From positions 1,974,081 to 2,038,080 of the forward strand of contig CM018606.1 of assembly GCA_009192285.1 (NCBI GenBank): a DNA stretch of 64,000 nucleotides, given 5' to 3'. Each line of letters opens with the position of its first letter. Position 1 is the first letter of the stretch. Positions 12,201-24,027 of this stretch are shown one piece after another. Under the pieces are notes generated by a model that ran no database searches, was not told where the DNA came from, and saw only the letters and a program-made list of their open reading frames with translations. The position numbers were made by a program, and so were the translations under genes. This stretch comes from Morchella semilibera. Its lineage: Eukaryota; Ascomycota; Pezizomycetes; Pezizales; Morchellaceae.

Positions 12201-15200
12201 CCGTTCCATCATCCCAGTCACCTGAGTTTGCAGCTCTGCGATCGCTTCCATCAATTCACTAGACTCCAATATGGCAGAGTCCTTTGCTGCAGAACTAGCT
12301 CCGAGTTCATCCTTGAAGCTTGCCAAAGCCATCTTGACTAGGTCTATGGTGTCTTCTTTTGGTGGGCCAATGGGTACAATCGACATTTGAAGGATATCAC
12401 GTACATCCTTCTTAAGTTCCTCGATGACCTCTTTCACGCTCTCTTCTGAGTCAAAGGTAGAGTTCGCAATAGCAGCGGCCAGGCTTCGTTCTACCATTTC
12501 GCTGATATCTGTCTTAAGTTCGGAGATGGTATTTTCAATTCTTTCAACGGCGCTCGGATCGACAGTAGCTGCAGCATCGGCACTGCTATCTGGAGCTGGG
12601 ACCATCGAGATGGACTTCTCAAGCATATCAGAAACATCTTTACGGAGATCTTCCACAGCTTTCTTTACTGCATCGATACTAGAAGTGGGTGACGGCGTCT
12701 TTTTGAGCATGTCGGCAATATCTTTCCTGATGTCTGCAAGGAGTTTCTTGGTCCCCTCTTCCGATACTGACGGAGCGAGCGTAGATGCCGTTTTCTCCAT
12801 CATCTCAGAAACTTCTTTTCGCAGTCCTTCAACAATTTCTTTAACACTTTCAGATCCGGACCCTGCTGTGGCTAATGATTTGTCCATGACTTCCGAAATT
12901 TGCTCCTTGAGCCCCTCGAGGGTTTCATGCACCTTGTTGATGGGTCCAAAATCAGGCTCTGGAACAGCAGCGACGGCTAAGGCGATGCTGTTTTCTACTG
13001 CTTCATTAACCTCCTTCTTGAGCTCTTCGATAGCAGTAGCCATCTTATCATTCGTTAAAACATTAGAAGTGGTCGATTTTTCAATTTTCTCCAGAACTTC
13101 ATCCCTCATTAATTCGAAAGCGTTCTTCATAGATTCCTCAACACTGGAAGCAGAATTGATAGTCACGGCTGCTGCCATTGACTTACCAAGTTCGCCGATA
13201 TCAGTTCGCAGTTCTTCGACTGTTGTCATGATTGTGAGGTTAGACTCGGCTGAAGATTCACTGGCGAGTGTCACCGTTCGCTCCATGGCGTCACAGAGAT
13301 CTTTGCTCAGTGATGTAATGCGAGCTTTAATCTCCTCTGCTTCAGGGTATGTTGTTGGAGGCGCGAGGGCGATTGAGTACTTATCCATAAGATTTGTGAT
13401 CTCCAACTTGAGATTTTCGATTGACTCCCGAACTTTCTCCGAACTGTCTGGTTTATCCGCAATGGCGGCTGCCTTCAACATCATGTCGCTAACCTCAGTC
13501 TTCAATTCCGAGATCGCTGCACTGGTTTTGTAATCAGCATAGGAGGAAGTGAGTGACATTGCTGAATTGAGCGATTTTTCAAGCATTGCCTCAACCTCTA
13601 CTTTGAATGTCTGTATGGCAAGCTTCACCTCTGCAGACTCGCTCAAGTTTGACGCGGCCGTCTTTGTAACGAGCTCCTTTAACTCTTGCTTCATACTATT
13701 AAGAAGTTCTGTTACCTCTTCAGTGTCGACCTTTGAATCAATGGATGTTAAAGACTTCTCTAGTAAATCCTTAACCTCAGCTCTAAAATGTTCGAGGGGC
13801 TCAGAGCTGCCATGTTTGATGAGTTCCGCAGTCCTTTGAGCTGATTCAGCAATTTCAATCCTAAGCCTTTCGAGGGATTTGTTTGGATCAGCGTCCTTTA
13901 AAGCTTGAAGGCTTTTCTCAGTCATGGTTTTAAGTGCTGCTTTTAATTCTTCAATTAGGGGAACGGGGGTTGAGTTCTTGATGGCCTCGATTGCCTTCTC
14001 GGTTGACTCGTGAAGGGACCCTGTATTCCGCTCCATCATGTCTTCGACCTCGCTTCGAAGCTCTTCGACAGAAGCTTTGACTCCGATATCCTGCTTCCAG
14101 ATATACTCATCCTCGTCGTCGAGTAGTGTTCGTTGCATGTGTTTCTGTGTGTTCAGGAGCTCTTCGATCTTTTGCGAGAATGAACCGTCAAGTTTTGCGA
14201 TTTGATCGTTGGTGTTGCCTACCCCTGTCCGAATAACCTCAATAATTTTACGCATCTCCCCAGCTTGGGAGTTCGTACCAGCCATTGACTTTTGCAGGTC
14301 ATCCAAAAACCTTGAGACGGACAAAAGACTCTCAGCGCTGTGCGTATTTGCATGATTGACATCCTTCTGGAATACTTTGATGAGAGCATTGATGGAGGAA
14401 AGGGTGATATCTGTGCGCGTGGTCGTGGACGCAATATTTGCCAGGGCGGTGATGGCAGCTTCGTTATCGAGATCTGGGGGGAGTGGTGGATTGAAAGTGA
14501 GAGCAGTTGATGGGAGACCCGAAGAGTTATTTAACCTAGCAATAGCGTGACGTTGCTCGGTTACCAAAACCTCAATTTCCTTCATCAAATCATTCAGGAT
14601 CTGCTGGGCTTCCCTTTCTTGTCCGCCCTTCGTTCCTATCCAATCCTCTAACAAACCCTTGACCTCTGCCATTATATCTCCCCCATTAACAACCCCTGCC
14701 TTCACGCTATTCAAAGCCTCAAGAATATCATCTTTGCTAGTAGCTGAATCGGCGGACCTGAGCTCAGGCTCCGGAGAGGGTTGAGACTTCGGTTGACTTT
14801 GGATCGCACTGACGCACGTTGCTAAGTCGGTGGTCATTCTGTCGATTCTCGCCTTTATTTCCACTAAGAAAGAGAGGACTTTGGCATCATCCCCTTGTTC
14901 TTTGAGATCTTGAAGCAATGAGAGAACGGTTTCAATTCGTTCATCTCCCTCTCTCTCTTTCAAGTCTTCTAGCACAGAAAATATCCGCTCTTCATCTTCC
15001 ACGTCTTTTTGCTTGATCTCCTCGAGCATAAACAGAACCCTCCTATCCACTTCCTTTGGTTCCCGCTGATGAAGGTCCTCTCGGAGATCGTGAAGCATAG
15101 ACATGATCTTCTCTTCTGCTTGCTCGGGCAGTTTTCCGGGGATAGCTAACTCTTTACCCCTGGCATACTCCCGGTCCTTGAACTCCTCTAATAGGGATAA

Positions 15201-16558
15201 AACCTTTTTATCACTTTCAGCTTTACTGGCCTGGGACTTCAGGGCCTCTTGAACATCCCGTAGAACAGCCCTCAATCTTTCCTGTTCTTCTTTCGTGGGC
15301 ATGTCTTTCATAATTTTGTCCAATGCTTGTATTTCGGCGTTTGGCTTGTCAATACTAGAAGCCTTGGAGCCTGCGGTTGAAATTTTCGAAGAACCAGGAT
15401 CACTGGCAAAGCTGGAGGTACGACTACTGGATCCAGCGGTAATCATGGGAATAGATGAAGTATGAGCTTCGTTTAATCTATCGTTCTCCATATTGCGGAG
15501 GCTATGAACAAGGTCGCGAAGACTAGTTCGGATATCCTCGTCCCTGCTTTTGGTAGCTTCTTTCAGAGATATAAGATCGGTAGCATTATCCTTTGAACGA
15601 CGAGATAGGTTCGTCATTTCTCTTTGAAGGCTATTGGCGATCGATGTGAGCCCAGAAAGCTGAGATGTGAGGGTCTCGAGGTCATGAACCGTAAATTTTG
15701 GAACTTCATCTCGCTCCCAATCCCTGTGTCGGTTTTCCGTTTCCCGCTCTTGCTCTTTATTCCAATCCCGTTCCCTAGATTCCTTTGGAGAAGTTGAAAA
15801 GCTTGACGCTGCAAGAGCACTACTGGGACCCGGGGGTGAGCTTTCCTGAGATTTGAATCCGCGCATTGGTGGAAGCAGTGATGGGACTTTGTCTAGGTCT
15901 AGTGAGCGATAACCGGGTGTTTGCAACGACTCTCTCATTGTCGGGAAACTGCCAGACTCTCTTAGCGCAGGGAAGCTAGGTGGATGGTTGGTGGGGAAAG
16001 TAGGCTGACTCCCAGACTCTCTCAAGGTTGGAAAACTACTCTGAGTCCCAAACAATTCCTTTGGAGTGGGGGTACTATTCTTATTGCTTGTGTGTCCAGG
16101 CACCGGTGGGGGAGCACCACCATTCGCATTTATTGCTCCAAGTTCACGAATGCTAGGCGTAGTTGGGATGGAGTTTAGCCTCCTATGTGAAGAGATGACC
16201 CCTCCGCCATTCGGAGGTGAGCTTTCCCGAGGACGGCGTATCGGGGATATCTCTCGTGATTGTGCTTGGTTTGAGGATGCCAGGAATGGGCTCTCGATCC
16301 GTCCGACCGTACGAGGACTACCAGGAACAAACGGATTAGGATTTAATGGCAAAGGAGGGGGATGGCGAGTAGGATCCGCTGAGTCCCACCTATCACGGCT
16401 TGCCGTTAGACTGCTAGTAGTTCGAACAGCGGTATTTTGAAAGCTATGGTCATGAGAAACTGAAAACAGTGCGCAAAAGGCAAGAGCACAAACATTGGCG
16501 GGATGATATCCCGTGAAGCCTTCGGGGTAGTGGAAGGATTGCCCGGTGTAGGCGGCAT
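9225..16558 (-). CDS. Giant repetitive coiled-coil protein, 2,427 aa, function unknown
   Basis: I do not recognise this family. The first exon 16494-16558 starts MPPTPGNPSTTPKASRD. An intron at 16444-16493 (50 nt) joins it to exon 9225-16443. Without the intron the frame runs upstream to a TAA with no ATG, which favours splicing. The first ~250 residues are Ser/Pro-rich with repeated LRESG-type motifs. Residues ~290-560 are charged helix. A central array of about 28 repeats, roughly 35-45 aa apart, follows the pattern VEELRKEVSEMMEKS. A second block of shorter repeats (VKEGISGVKDVVE type, ~21 aa) follows. A long C-terminal coiled coil (near DEHANLQDSIEILKDE) and a basic, Ser-rich tail complete it. 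The periodic amphipathic helices suggest a structural or tethering protein; that is inference. The reading frame is very secure, the first exon moderately so. Confidence 0.85.
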
Positions 16559-17543
16559 TCTCAATCGATTATATCCACTGATAACGGATGAGTGAGATTT
16601 TGATGATTGGGAAGAAAGGATGATGAATGAAGTAAGGGATAAGTTGTAATCGATGAGAATGGGATGATAAGGAGGGGGTAGAGAGCACTTACAATATTTC
16701 TTTCTGGATTTTGTAGGGCTATGGGTGAAAACAAAAACAAAAACAGTGCAATGTGTTTATGTATCAGAAACAAAGATTGAATGAAGCAACAAGGCGATGA
16801 GGGAAAGTAGTCCGTGTGTATGCTTCTTGTATGCGATGCGGGTGATGCGCGCTCAGCTGGCCTGTCCACACATGCAGGTCTGGTATGTAAACATCAACAC
16901 TCCCCAGCTTGATTGAGTGGCTGCATCACAAAACGATGGTAAACGAGGGTCCGTTGCTGCAGCAACTATAGGTCTTGGCATATGAGGTGGCATCTGCTGT
17001 TTCTATTTAGGCTAGACTACACCCACACGAAGCTCATCGGTTGGCGCCGAGCTTCATAACCGAGACAAGAACGTTGATCCCCACAGACGCGCTTTCTAGT
17101 CAACACCAACCCTAAAAGATCATTTTGCTTACCTACGCACTTTTGGTAGACCCCATCCCTGCTTCTAGGATTACTACGGTACATTATGCGGCCTGCTTTG
17201 CGTAAACAGATACTGGATGTTTCGGCTGTAATAACTCAATAATATAAGTATTCCATCAGATGGACCAAGAATACCAGAGCGACTCCGAGTTGTAGGGTAG
17301 TACAAAGTAGATTACACTAAACTGGAACCTAGATCACAAGTTGGTGGCTGCCACACCTCAGGGCAAGGCCCCAATCTAATCTGATTATCGCCAAGCCACT
17401 AATCCACCGTGACTGCCCGCCCACACATTTCGCGCATTCCTGGGTGTTTGAATTTCCTCTACACGGCCAAATTCCACCAAATTACGACGACACCTAACGA
17501 CAATCCAAAAATCCACCCAACGACAACCCCTCCAGAAGGAAAG
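16559..17543. other. Divergent promoter region between the coiled-coil gene and RPL27
   Basis: The two flanking genes are transcribed away from each other, so both 5' regions lie here. I see no further gene. Short frames on either strand have no recognisable protein character. Confidence 0.55.
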
Positions 17544-18395
17544 ATGAAGTGTATGTGTTTCCTCCTTTTGTTTACCGGAAGATTCGGGAATTTGGACTTT
17601 GGCACGATGGAATCGGTTTTGTGGAGGGACGTGTTGGAACGGGTTTAGGAGGCCTCGGCGGAGAGGAGCAGGGAACCTCTGGTGGAATTGGGCTGTAGCA
17701 AAGAGGTGGATGGATATTAGGGGGCAAGGACAGAAATGGTTGAACAGAACTAACTCTTCTGCGGGTGTAGTTCTCAAGACCGGTAGAGTCGCAATTATCA
17801 CTCGGGGCCGGTTCGCCGGAAAGAAGGTGAGCTCTGATAACACCACAATAATTCTCAAATTTGGATACTAATAAAATCCTTCCAGGTCGTCATCGTCAAG
17901 GGTTAGTCGTCATCCCCCCCCTCCCGGGCTTCCATTCGTCGGACCAGACATCAGCTTTCCCGCTTTTAATTAGCGAAATTTCAGATTCTAACAAGCTCTC
18001 GAATAGTGATGGACGACGGTTCCAAGTCCCACCCCTTCGGTCACGCTTTGGTTGCCGGTATCGAACGCTACCCCTCCAGAGTCACTCGCTCCATGTCGAA
18101 AAAGAAGGCTGCTGGCCGCTCCAAGGTCAAGCCGTTCGTTAAGGTCATCAACTACAACCACCTCATGCCCACCCGTTACACTCTCGAGCTCGAGACTTTG
18201 AAGGGAGTTATTTCCCAGGAAACCTTCAAGGAGCCTTCACAGAGGGAGGAAGCTAAGAAGACCATCAAGAAGGCCTTTGAGGAGAGGTACCAGACTGGAA
18301 AGAACAAGTGGTTCTTCACTCGTAAGTGAAAATTTGGGATTGATTGGTTGTTAAAGTTTGCTAACGGATTTTTTGTCACAGCTCTGCGGTTCTAG
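17544..18395 (+). CDS. RPL27: 60S ribosomal protein eL27
   Basis: A structural protein of the large ribosomal subunit. Five coding exons: 17544-17550, 17771-17826, 17886-17901, 18007-18321 and 18382-18395, giving 135 aa against about 136 in the family. Recognisable segments are the KOW-type start [20 protein letters not shown], then [46 protein letters not shown] and the C-terminus KWFFTPLRF. The first coding exon is only 7 nt (ATG AAG T) and is followed by a 220-nt intron. The last coding exon is 14 nt. Long first introns are common in ribosomal protein genes and may hold regulatory sequence. All splice sites are GT-AG and the frame is uninterrupted. Confidence 0.96.
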
Positions 18396-19840
18396 ATGCG
18401 CCTTTCTTTGTATTTCTCTTCGCGGTGGGGGGTTCTTGTGGGTAAACAAATAAAATACAAGCAACTGGGTGAACAAAAATCGGGCTCTTTTTATGTGTGG
18501 AGAAACAAAGTAAGCTCTCATGATACATAAACAAAAGCATTCCAGGAGGATGGGTTTCACATAAGGCGCATTTACTTTTTATACCACAGAGCGTTTCTAT
18601 AGTATCAAGGGGGATTCTCTGTATAATCTTTTTTTTGTGAACCGCTCTTTTGTCCCTTGTACAAGAACCTGAGTTACCACGGGTAAAGAAAGCAGATTGT
18701 GTGATATGTATGGCACATCATACTTGTTACAGGTCAATTTAAGTCGGATAGCGCTTGCCTAGAAAATCCCCCAACATCTGGACTTGATCCAAGCTCCACC
18801 CAGGGAATTTTTATACGCATACATAGGCCATTATTAGACTGCAAACAAATCACGGTCAGTAAACATTCATAGGAATAGGAACCAAAGGGATCTACAAAGC
18901 ATTTTAAAGAATCGTTTTGCGGTGACCAATTCATCTTATAATCCCCTCCCTTCATATCAAGATGTCCTCGTAAGCCGCTTTATCAAGGTCCGGTTCTCCT
19001 AAATACTATTTGAGTGTTTTATGTAGCAGGTTCATAGTTCACTTGCGTAGATTTTTATCTGCAGTGCTCTTCTGTATCTAGTGTTTCGTCTGGGTTAGGT
19101 TTGTCCCAGGCTAACGCCAGTTCAGGTACACACCCCCTGCTTGGGTCCATCTGGTAACGTTTGTGGTTTCTTAAGCGCCGGGGCTTTCCTTTCCAAACAG
19201 GGATCCTACCATAGCGCTAAATATCAAAAGTTGATCAAACCCAACCAGGTTATTTATTTTCCTTACTGCCAATACTGTATTCCTTTAAGCCAAAAGGTTC
19301 TTACCTACTCTAGGTAATTTTACTGTTCCGGGCGCGGCTTTTGGTTGAGTTAGCAGTTGTAGACCTGACCTACCGTGTCAAGTTGTTCCAGCCATAGCCA
19401 ACCCCCATCACACCACATCACACTCTACGTCCCAATCATTTCTCACGCTCTCGAATGCCTCCTTTCCCTTTCCCCTCATTTATTTCAACTCCTGCTACCT
19501 TATTTTCTCCTTACTTCACATTCTATTATCCATCGATTGACCCGGCGTCCATCTCATATCCTCAACTCATTAATCGTCATCTTGATCTTTCATTCTTGTA
19601 CTCGAAACGCATCACCGCTATAATACTAGTTCATACCTGGAAGATATCACGAGTCCACAGTTAATAAACCCGGCGCAAATACGATGTCTGGACCACCATC
19701 TATAAGCTCGTTCCAGAGCGACAAGCCTCTGTTGGAGCACCTCACAAGTACCTTAGCTCCTCCTCCTGATATATACCAGATGTCACTTTACTAATTTAGT
19801 TATAGTTGACCTTCTCATTACTATATTCAGCCACACTTTC
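18396..19840. other. Intergenic region between RPL27 and the dehydrogenase
   Basis: Contains the RPL27 3' end and the promoter of the dehydrogenase. Pyrimidine-rich sequence at ~19370-19640 lies upstream of the dehydrogenase start. I see no supported gene. Confidence 0.5.
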
Positions 19841-20868
19841 ATGAACCCCGGTTTCGCGATCCTTCTACCACTCGCCTACCGTGCTCAGACCTACCACTAT
19901 AATTCCCCCCCGTTCATCTATTCGAGTATCTACGCCGCTATCGTCATTGTCCTCTTCATATGGAAGTTTGTTAATAAAAGGCTTGCATTTGGTAAGAAGC
20001 GTGAGTTTGACTGGACCGAAGAGGTAGTTGTGATTACTGGCGGCAGCAGTGGTCTCGGGCTTCTCATTGCCGAAACCTACGGCATGCGCGGTGTATCTGT
20101 TGCTGTACTGGATGTTCGTGAGCCTGAAGGTGGCGAGGCTAGGAACGTATCATTCTATAAATGCGACGTTGGGGACCGGAAGCAGGTAGAGGCTGCAGCA
20201 AAAGAAATTGAGAGAGATTTAGGAACACCTACTGTCCTAATCAACAATGCCTCGATTGTACACGGAAAGAGCATCCTGGATCTGACCTATGATGAAATTG
20301 AGAAGTAGGCTTCCACCGTTACTGTAACCTGAAACCCTGTTAATAGCTCCCTTCTAGAACCTTCCAGTCAAATACCCTCTCCGCATTCTACACAACCAAA
20401 CAATTTCTTCCGGGAATGAAGCGCCTGAATAAGGGCTCACTTATCACTATTTCTTCAGTTCTTTCTTCAGTAGCGCCTGCGAATACATCTGCCTATTCGG
20501 CCTCCAAAGCTGCTCTCAAGGCGCTTCACTCCTCGGTGTCTGCGGAACTTGCGGTGACTAATCCGGGAATCAAAACTCTTCTTGTTTGCCCTGGTCAACT
20601 ACAAACCCCAATGTTCGAAGGTGTTGATACGCCGAGTAACTTCTTTGCACCCGTGTTGGAGCCCGTTGAGGTCGCGAAAGAAATCATTGCAGCCATAGAT
20701 GAGGGTGCTGGTGGTATTATTGCAATGCCGGCGTATGCGAGATGGATTGGGATTATGGATATTCTCCCTTTTAGCTTTCAGCGTGGGCTAAGGTGGTTGA
20801 GCGGGTGTGACACAGCTATGACCGGATTTGTAGGAAGAAGGGAGGTTAAAGAGGATGAAGATGAATAG
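19841..20868 (+). CDS. Membrane-anchored short-chain dehydrogenase/reductase
   Basis: An NAD(P)-dependent oxidoreductase of the classical SDR family, resembling the 17-beta-HSD11/retinol dehydrogenase group found on ER and lipid droplets. Exons 19841-20304 and 20358-20868 are joined by a 53-nt intron; the junction reads EIEK-TFQSNTLSAFYTTK. The product is 324 aa. A hydrophobic segment at residues ~28-42 (SSIYAAIVIVLFIW) would anchor it. Cofactor motif TGGSSGLG lies at residues ~67-74, then NNAS (variant of NNAG), a catalytic serine in ISSVLSS, and YSASK as the YxxxK catalytic pair. The substrate cannot be predicted; lipid or steroid is likely from family resemblance. Confidence 0.92.
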
Positions 20869-21151
20869 CTAAACCGAATCCATAGTTTAGGTTAAACGTG
20901 TTGCAGGATCGGCACGATAGTGTGATGGGAAATTTGTAGTCGTCATTTGTATGGTCTCTTGGCACATTTTTGTTCAATTTCGATTATTTGGGAAGTAGCT
21001 CAGATTATTATTTATCAGAATGCGCAGATAGCGAGATTGGTATGAAAAAGCGAAAGTTTGCTAGTAAATACAGTGAATTTCTTTTTTTACCCCCCGAAAT
21101 TGCCCATCAACAATCTATTCACTGTCTAGGCGTAATAAACATGCTCAAATC

Positions 21152-22536
21152 TTAATCTAGCATAGAAGCTTGGTTGGTATAAAGCACTTCGACCACATCA
21201 GACAACTTCTTGATTGTCTCCAACGCCGCGTCGTAACTCTTATCCCGACCGACCTCATCGAATACAATTAAACATCCACTCCCTTGGTCCAACACTCCAG
21301 AGAATACTTTATCAAGGATCATCTGACTTAGCTTTCCTTCGACCTGTTGAGTTCCCAGCCCCACCAATTTTGCGACATGCTCGATTTCGACACGAGAAAA
21401 CGGTTCGATAACACGAACGAGATTCTGTTCTAGTAGGGTATCATAAAGTGCTGTGAAATGAGAGCGGATGAATGGATCCGATCCCATTCGGCCTTGAAAT
21501 CTGCAAGAGCTTGTTCAAATTCGGCCAATGATCGATTCGAGTGCGCTCGGGCAACAGCTTTCATGGCCTCAATATCACGGCCGGGCGTATTTGATTGCGA
21601 GTTTTCCCGTCATGATCTGGTGAACGTCGTCGGTAAGGTTCAACATGATCTTGGATAGAAGCATATATTTAAGTGCGGCAATGGCCTTTTTTGAATCATC
21701 CTGGCTCGAGTATCCGTCTAAGGCCTCGATAAAGTATGAGAACGCAGTATTGTAGTCTTTATCTTCCGCATGGAGTATGCCGCTCTGCATATCAAGACCC
21801 GCCTGCATAAGCGGAGGGCAATAGACAGCATTGGCCGATGTACGGGCTGATGTAAGTGATGCGCGGGATTTGGGAATGTTTCGGAGGGCGTGGTAGGCGC
21901 GGGATTCCAGAAGCTGAACCTCTACAAGAACCATCTTATCATCGAGTCTTTTCAGCTCTTTGAGAAGTGAATTGATGAGAGTTATGGCTTCGGTGTATGA
22001 GTGTTTCTGGAGGTAGAGCCCGATAAGACGGGTCTCAAGATTCTGGCGGAGAAATGAACGTCTTTCGGAAACAGCCCATTCAATACATGATTTAGTGACT
22101 GAGATTTGAATATCCAAGGTATCGGGGATCGTGGTGAAGAGATCGATCAGTTGGCGGACTAGTGGGCGGTCAGCATCTCTATTCTCCTGCACCAAAACAC
22201 AGATGACGATCCACATACCAATTTTGGCGGTCTTAGCCTTTGCAAATGCAGATAGCACGGACCGACTTGACTTGATCAACTCTGCAAGCTCAGATGTTCG
22301 TCTAGCCGTTCCACAGAGTTATTCCTGATCCCAATACCCGGATCTTAAATACATTCTCAGATTACAACAAACCTTTTATCCCTATACAATCCACCAAGCT
22401 CCATTAGAGCTAGCTCGTAGTCCCTCAGCGCAGCATCATTCATCCCAGGAGGCGTTGAGATTATGCTTTTGTAGATGGCCTCAGCCTTTGGCAGATCTGT
22501 CTTTGCGAGCTCTTGTGCATCCTCTAACCGACCCAT
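21152..22536 (-). CDS. RPN6: 26S proteasome lid subunit Rpn6 (PSMD11), with two apparent frameshifts
   Basis: Rpn6 clamps the proteasome lid to the base and core. Exons on the minus strand are 22373-22536, 22219-22301 and 21152-22158, with introns of 71 and 60 nt. The start reads [19 protein letters not shown]. Conserved blocks are [55 protein letters not shown] and the PCI domain [14 protein letters not shown]...[18 protein letters not shown]. The literal frame breaks twice: one extra C at 21583-21585 (after AIKYA) and one missing A at ~21487 (before [10 protein letters not shown]). The two changes compensate and give 417 aa, a normal length. Rpn6 is essential in yeast, so base-call errors are the likely cause. 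Confidence 0.93.
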
Positions 22537-23133
22537 CTTGATTGTTTACTGGCAGAAAAATATGCCAGTGTTGACGGCTTTGATGGAGATGATGAGTGGA
22601 TGAAATGGAAGGGTTAGTGCTGTTGTTGACGCTGATGGATGGCGGATCGATGTCGAAGTGGGATTCTCTCATGGTGCCCGCGTTGAAGCTCATGGTCCCG
22701 CCATGACGCCAAGGCCAATTAGTCATCTAATGAAAACCCATGTTAAGACCCCTTTGCTCTGTTAAGCTGATTTTATATTGAAAACCCAGGAATCCCCAGG
22801 CAATTAACCCTTTATAACAGGTACCCTTATACAGTTTCTTAGTCCATGCTTACAGCAATAATTCCTCTAAGGGCTAGGACTAAGTATCGGGACGTCAAGA
22901 CCCACATTTTCAATGTTATGAGTGGATTTGAAAGGAAGGCACCTTCAAAACGGACTCTCTGCATGTGGTGTTATACCTAAGATACAGACCAAATAAATAA
23001 ATGATTACATGGTACATACATCCCACGCCCAGCAACAGAAAATATTGACATTTGGACAAAGGAAATTCAAGCTATTGCGCTAATGAATGTGATGTCACTC
23101 AAAGAAATGGTTTGGCTCGAGCAATATCTAGCC
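22537..23133. other. Intergenic region upstream of RPN6
   Basis: This is the presumed RPN6 promoter plus the 3' side of the next minus-strand gene. I see no gene. Confidence 0.5.
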
Positions 23134-24027
23134 TCAACCCCCAGCGTTTTCGCCTATCTCTTCTAGGATATCTCGCACCTTGTTCCTCTTCTCCTTTTCT
23201 GCTCTGGTCACACAGAAAGCAGTCTGTACTATCAGCGCCTCCTCTAAGCCGGTTTCAGGCCTGTCACCATATAAATTCAATTCCCCAAACCTACCATTCT
23301 TCCCCAGGTAACATTTTTTAAACGAAGCGATGAGTTTGTGATCATCCATCCGTACCAACTAAGTAAGTATCAGTACCTGGTTCGCAGAGACGGAAACAGA
23401 AATACATGTAGGTAAGGTAGGACATACTTTGACATGAAAAGCGAACCCTTTCAAGCCCAACTTATTAATGAAGCTCCCGGCGTGCATCTTCGTTCCTGAC
23501 CATCTGTATGTCCTTCCATCCACTACAAACTCGTATCTCCTATGCCCCGTATGCTCCAGCTCTAACATCTGTGTAGCCCCCACAGTAACACCCTTTTCCT
23601 CGTCCGAGATCGCAGCCTCTGCTTCCTCGGACCACTCGAGTTCTTTAGGGCCCATGCAGAACCATTTTCTGAGTCTATTTGCGCATTTAAGCTTCTTCTC
23701 CTTAATAGCCTTCTCGTCCTTCTTGACATCCTTCTGCACAGATCCACCGTACTCGATGTAGTATCTGGTCCAAAACATTGACCTCTTACACCTTCCAACT
23801 ATCGGTGACTCGGCCAGTGAGTGGTACTTTGGATTATCACCGGCGTGGACAATAGCAGACCAATTATTGGAATGGCGACCTCCGCACTGGTATTTTGGAG
23901 GCGCTAAAACATAATATCGGACGTCGGTGCCGTTAGATGGTGTAAAGACGTACTTTGTGTCCCAAACTCGTCCGGTTATTACAAGGCTTTGGGTCGGCTG
24001 TGGTGTTTCTTTGGGGTAGGCAGACAT
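23134..24027 (-). CDS. Unrecognised protein, 274 aa, two exons
   Basis: I do not recognise this protein with confidence. Exons 23428-24027 and 23134-23358 are joined over a 69-nt intron with donor GTATGT and acceptor TTAG; the join reads FAFHVK-LVRMDDHK. I chose the ATG at 24027 (MSAYPKETPQPTQS); the frame continues upstream to another possible start at 24114. Visible features are many aromatic and beta-prone segments (VWDTKYVFTPSNG, WTRYYIEYGGSV), a lysine-rich stretch at residues ~110-130, and YEFVVDGRTYRWSGTKMHAG. The alternation of short strands around a central helix is vaguely like the tubby C-terminal/LURP-one fold; that is a guess from general pattern. No signal peptide or membrane segment is seen. 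Confidence 0.7.

Noticed and set aside
12424-13533. Long open frame of 369 codons on the plus strand
   Set aside because: It lies wholly opposite the repetitive coiled-coil gene; its Ser/Leu-rich product mirrors the Glu/Lys repeats on the coding strand.
16440-16560. Open frame directly upstream of the giant gene that reads like a membrane segment (HPANVCALAFCALFSV)
   Set aside because: It has no ATG before a TAA and is largely intron; a 50-nt intron joins a good ATG exon to the main frame.
21152-22536. RPN6 as a pseudogene
   Set aside because: Only two compensating one-base changes in base runs, with all introns, domains and length intact; base-call errors explain this better.
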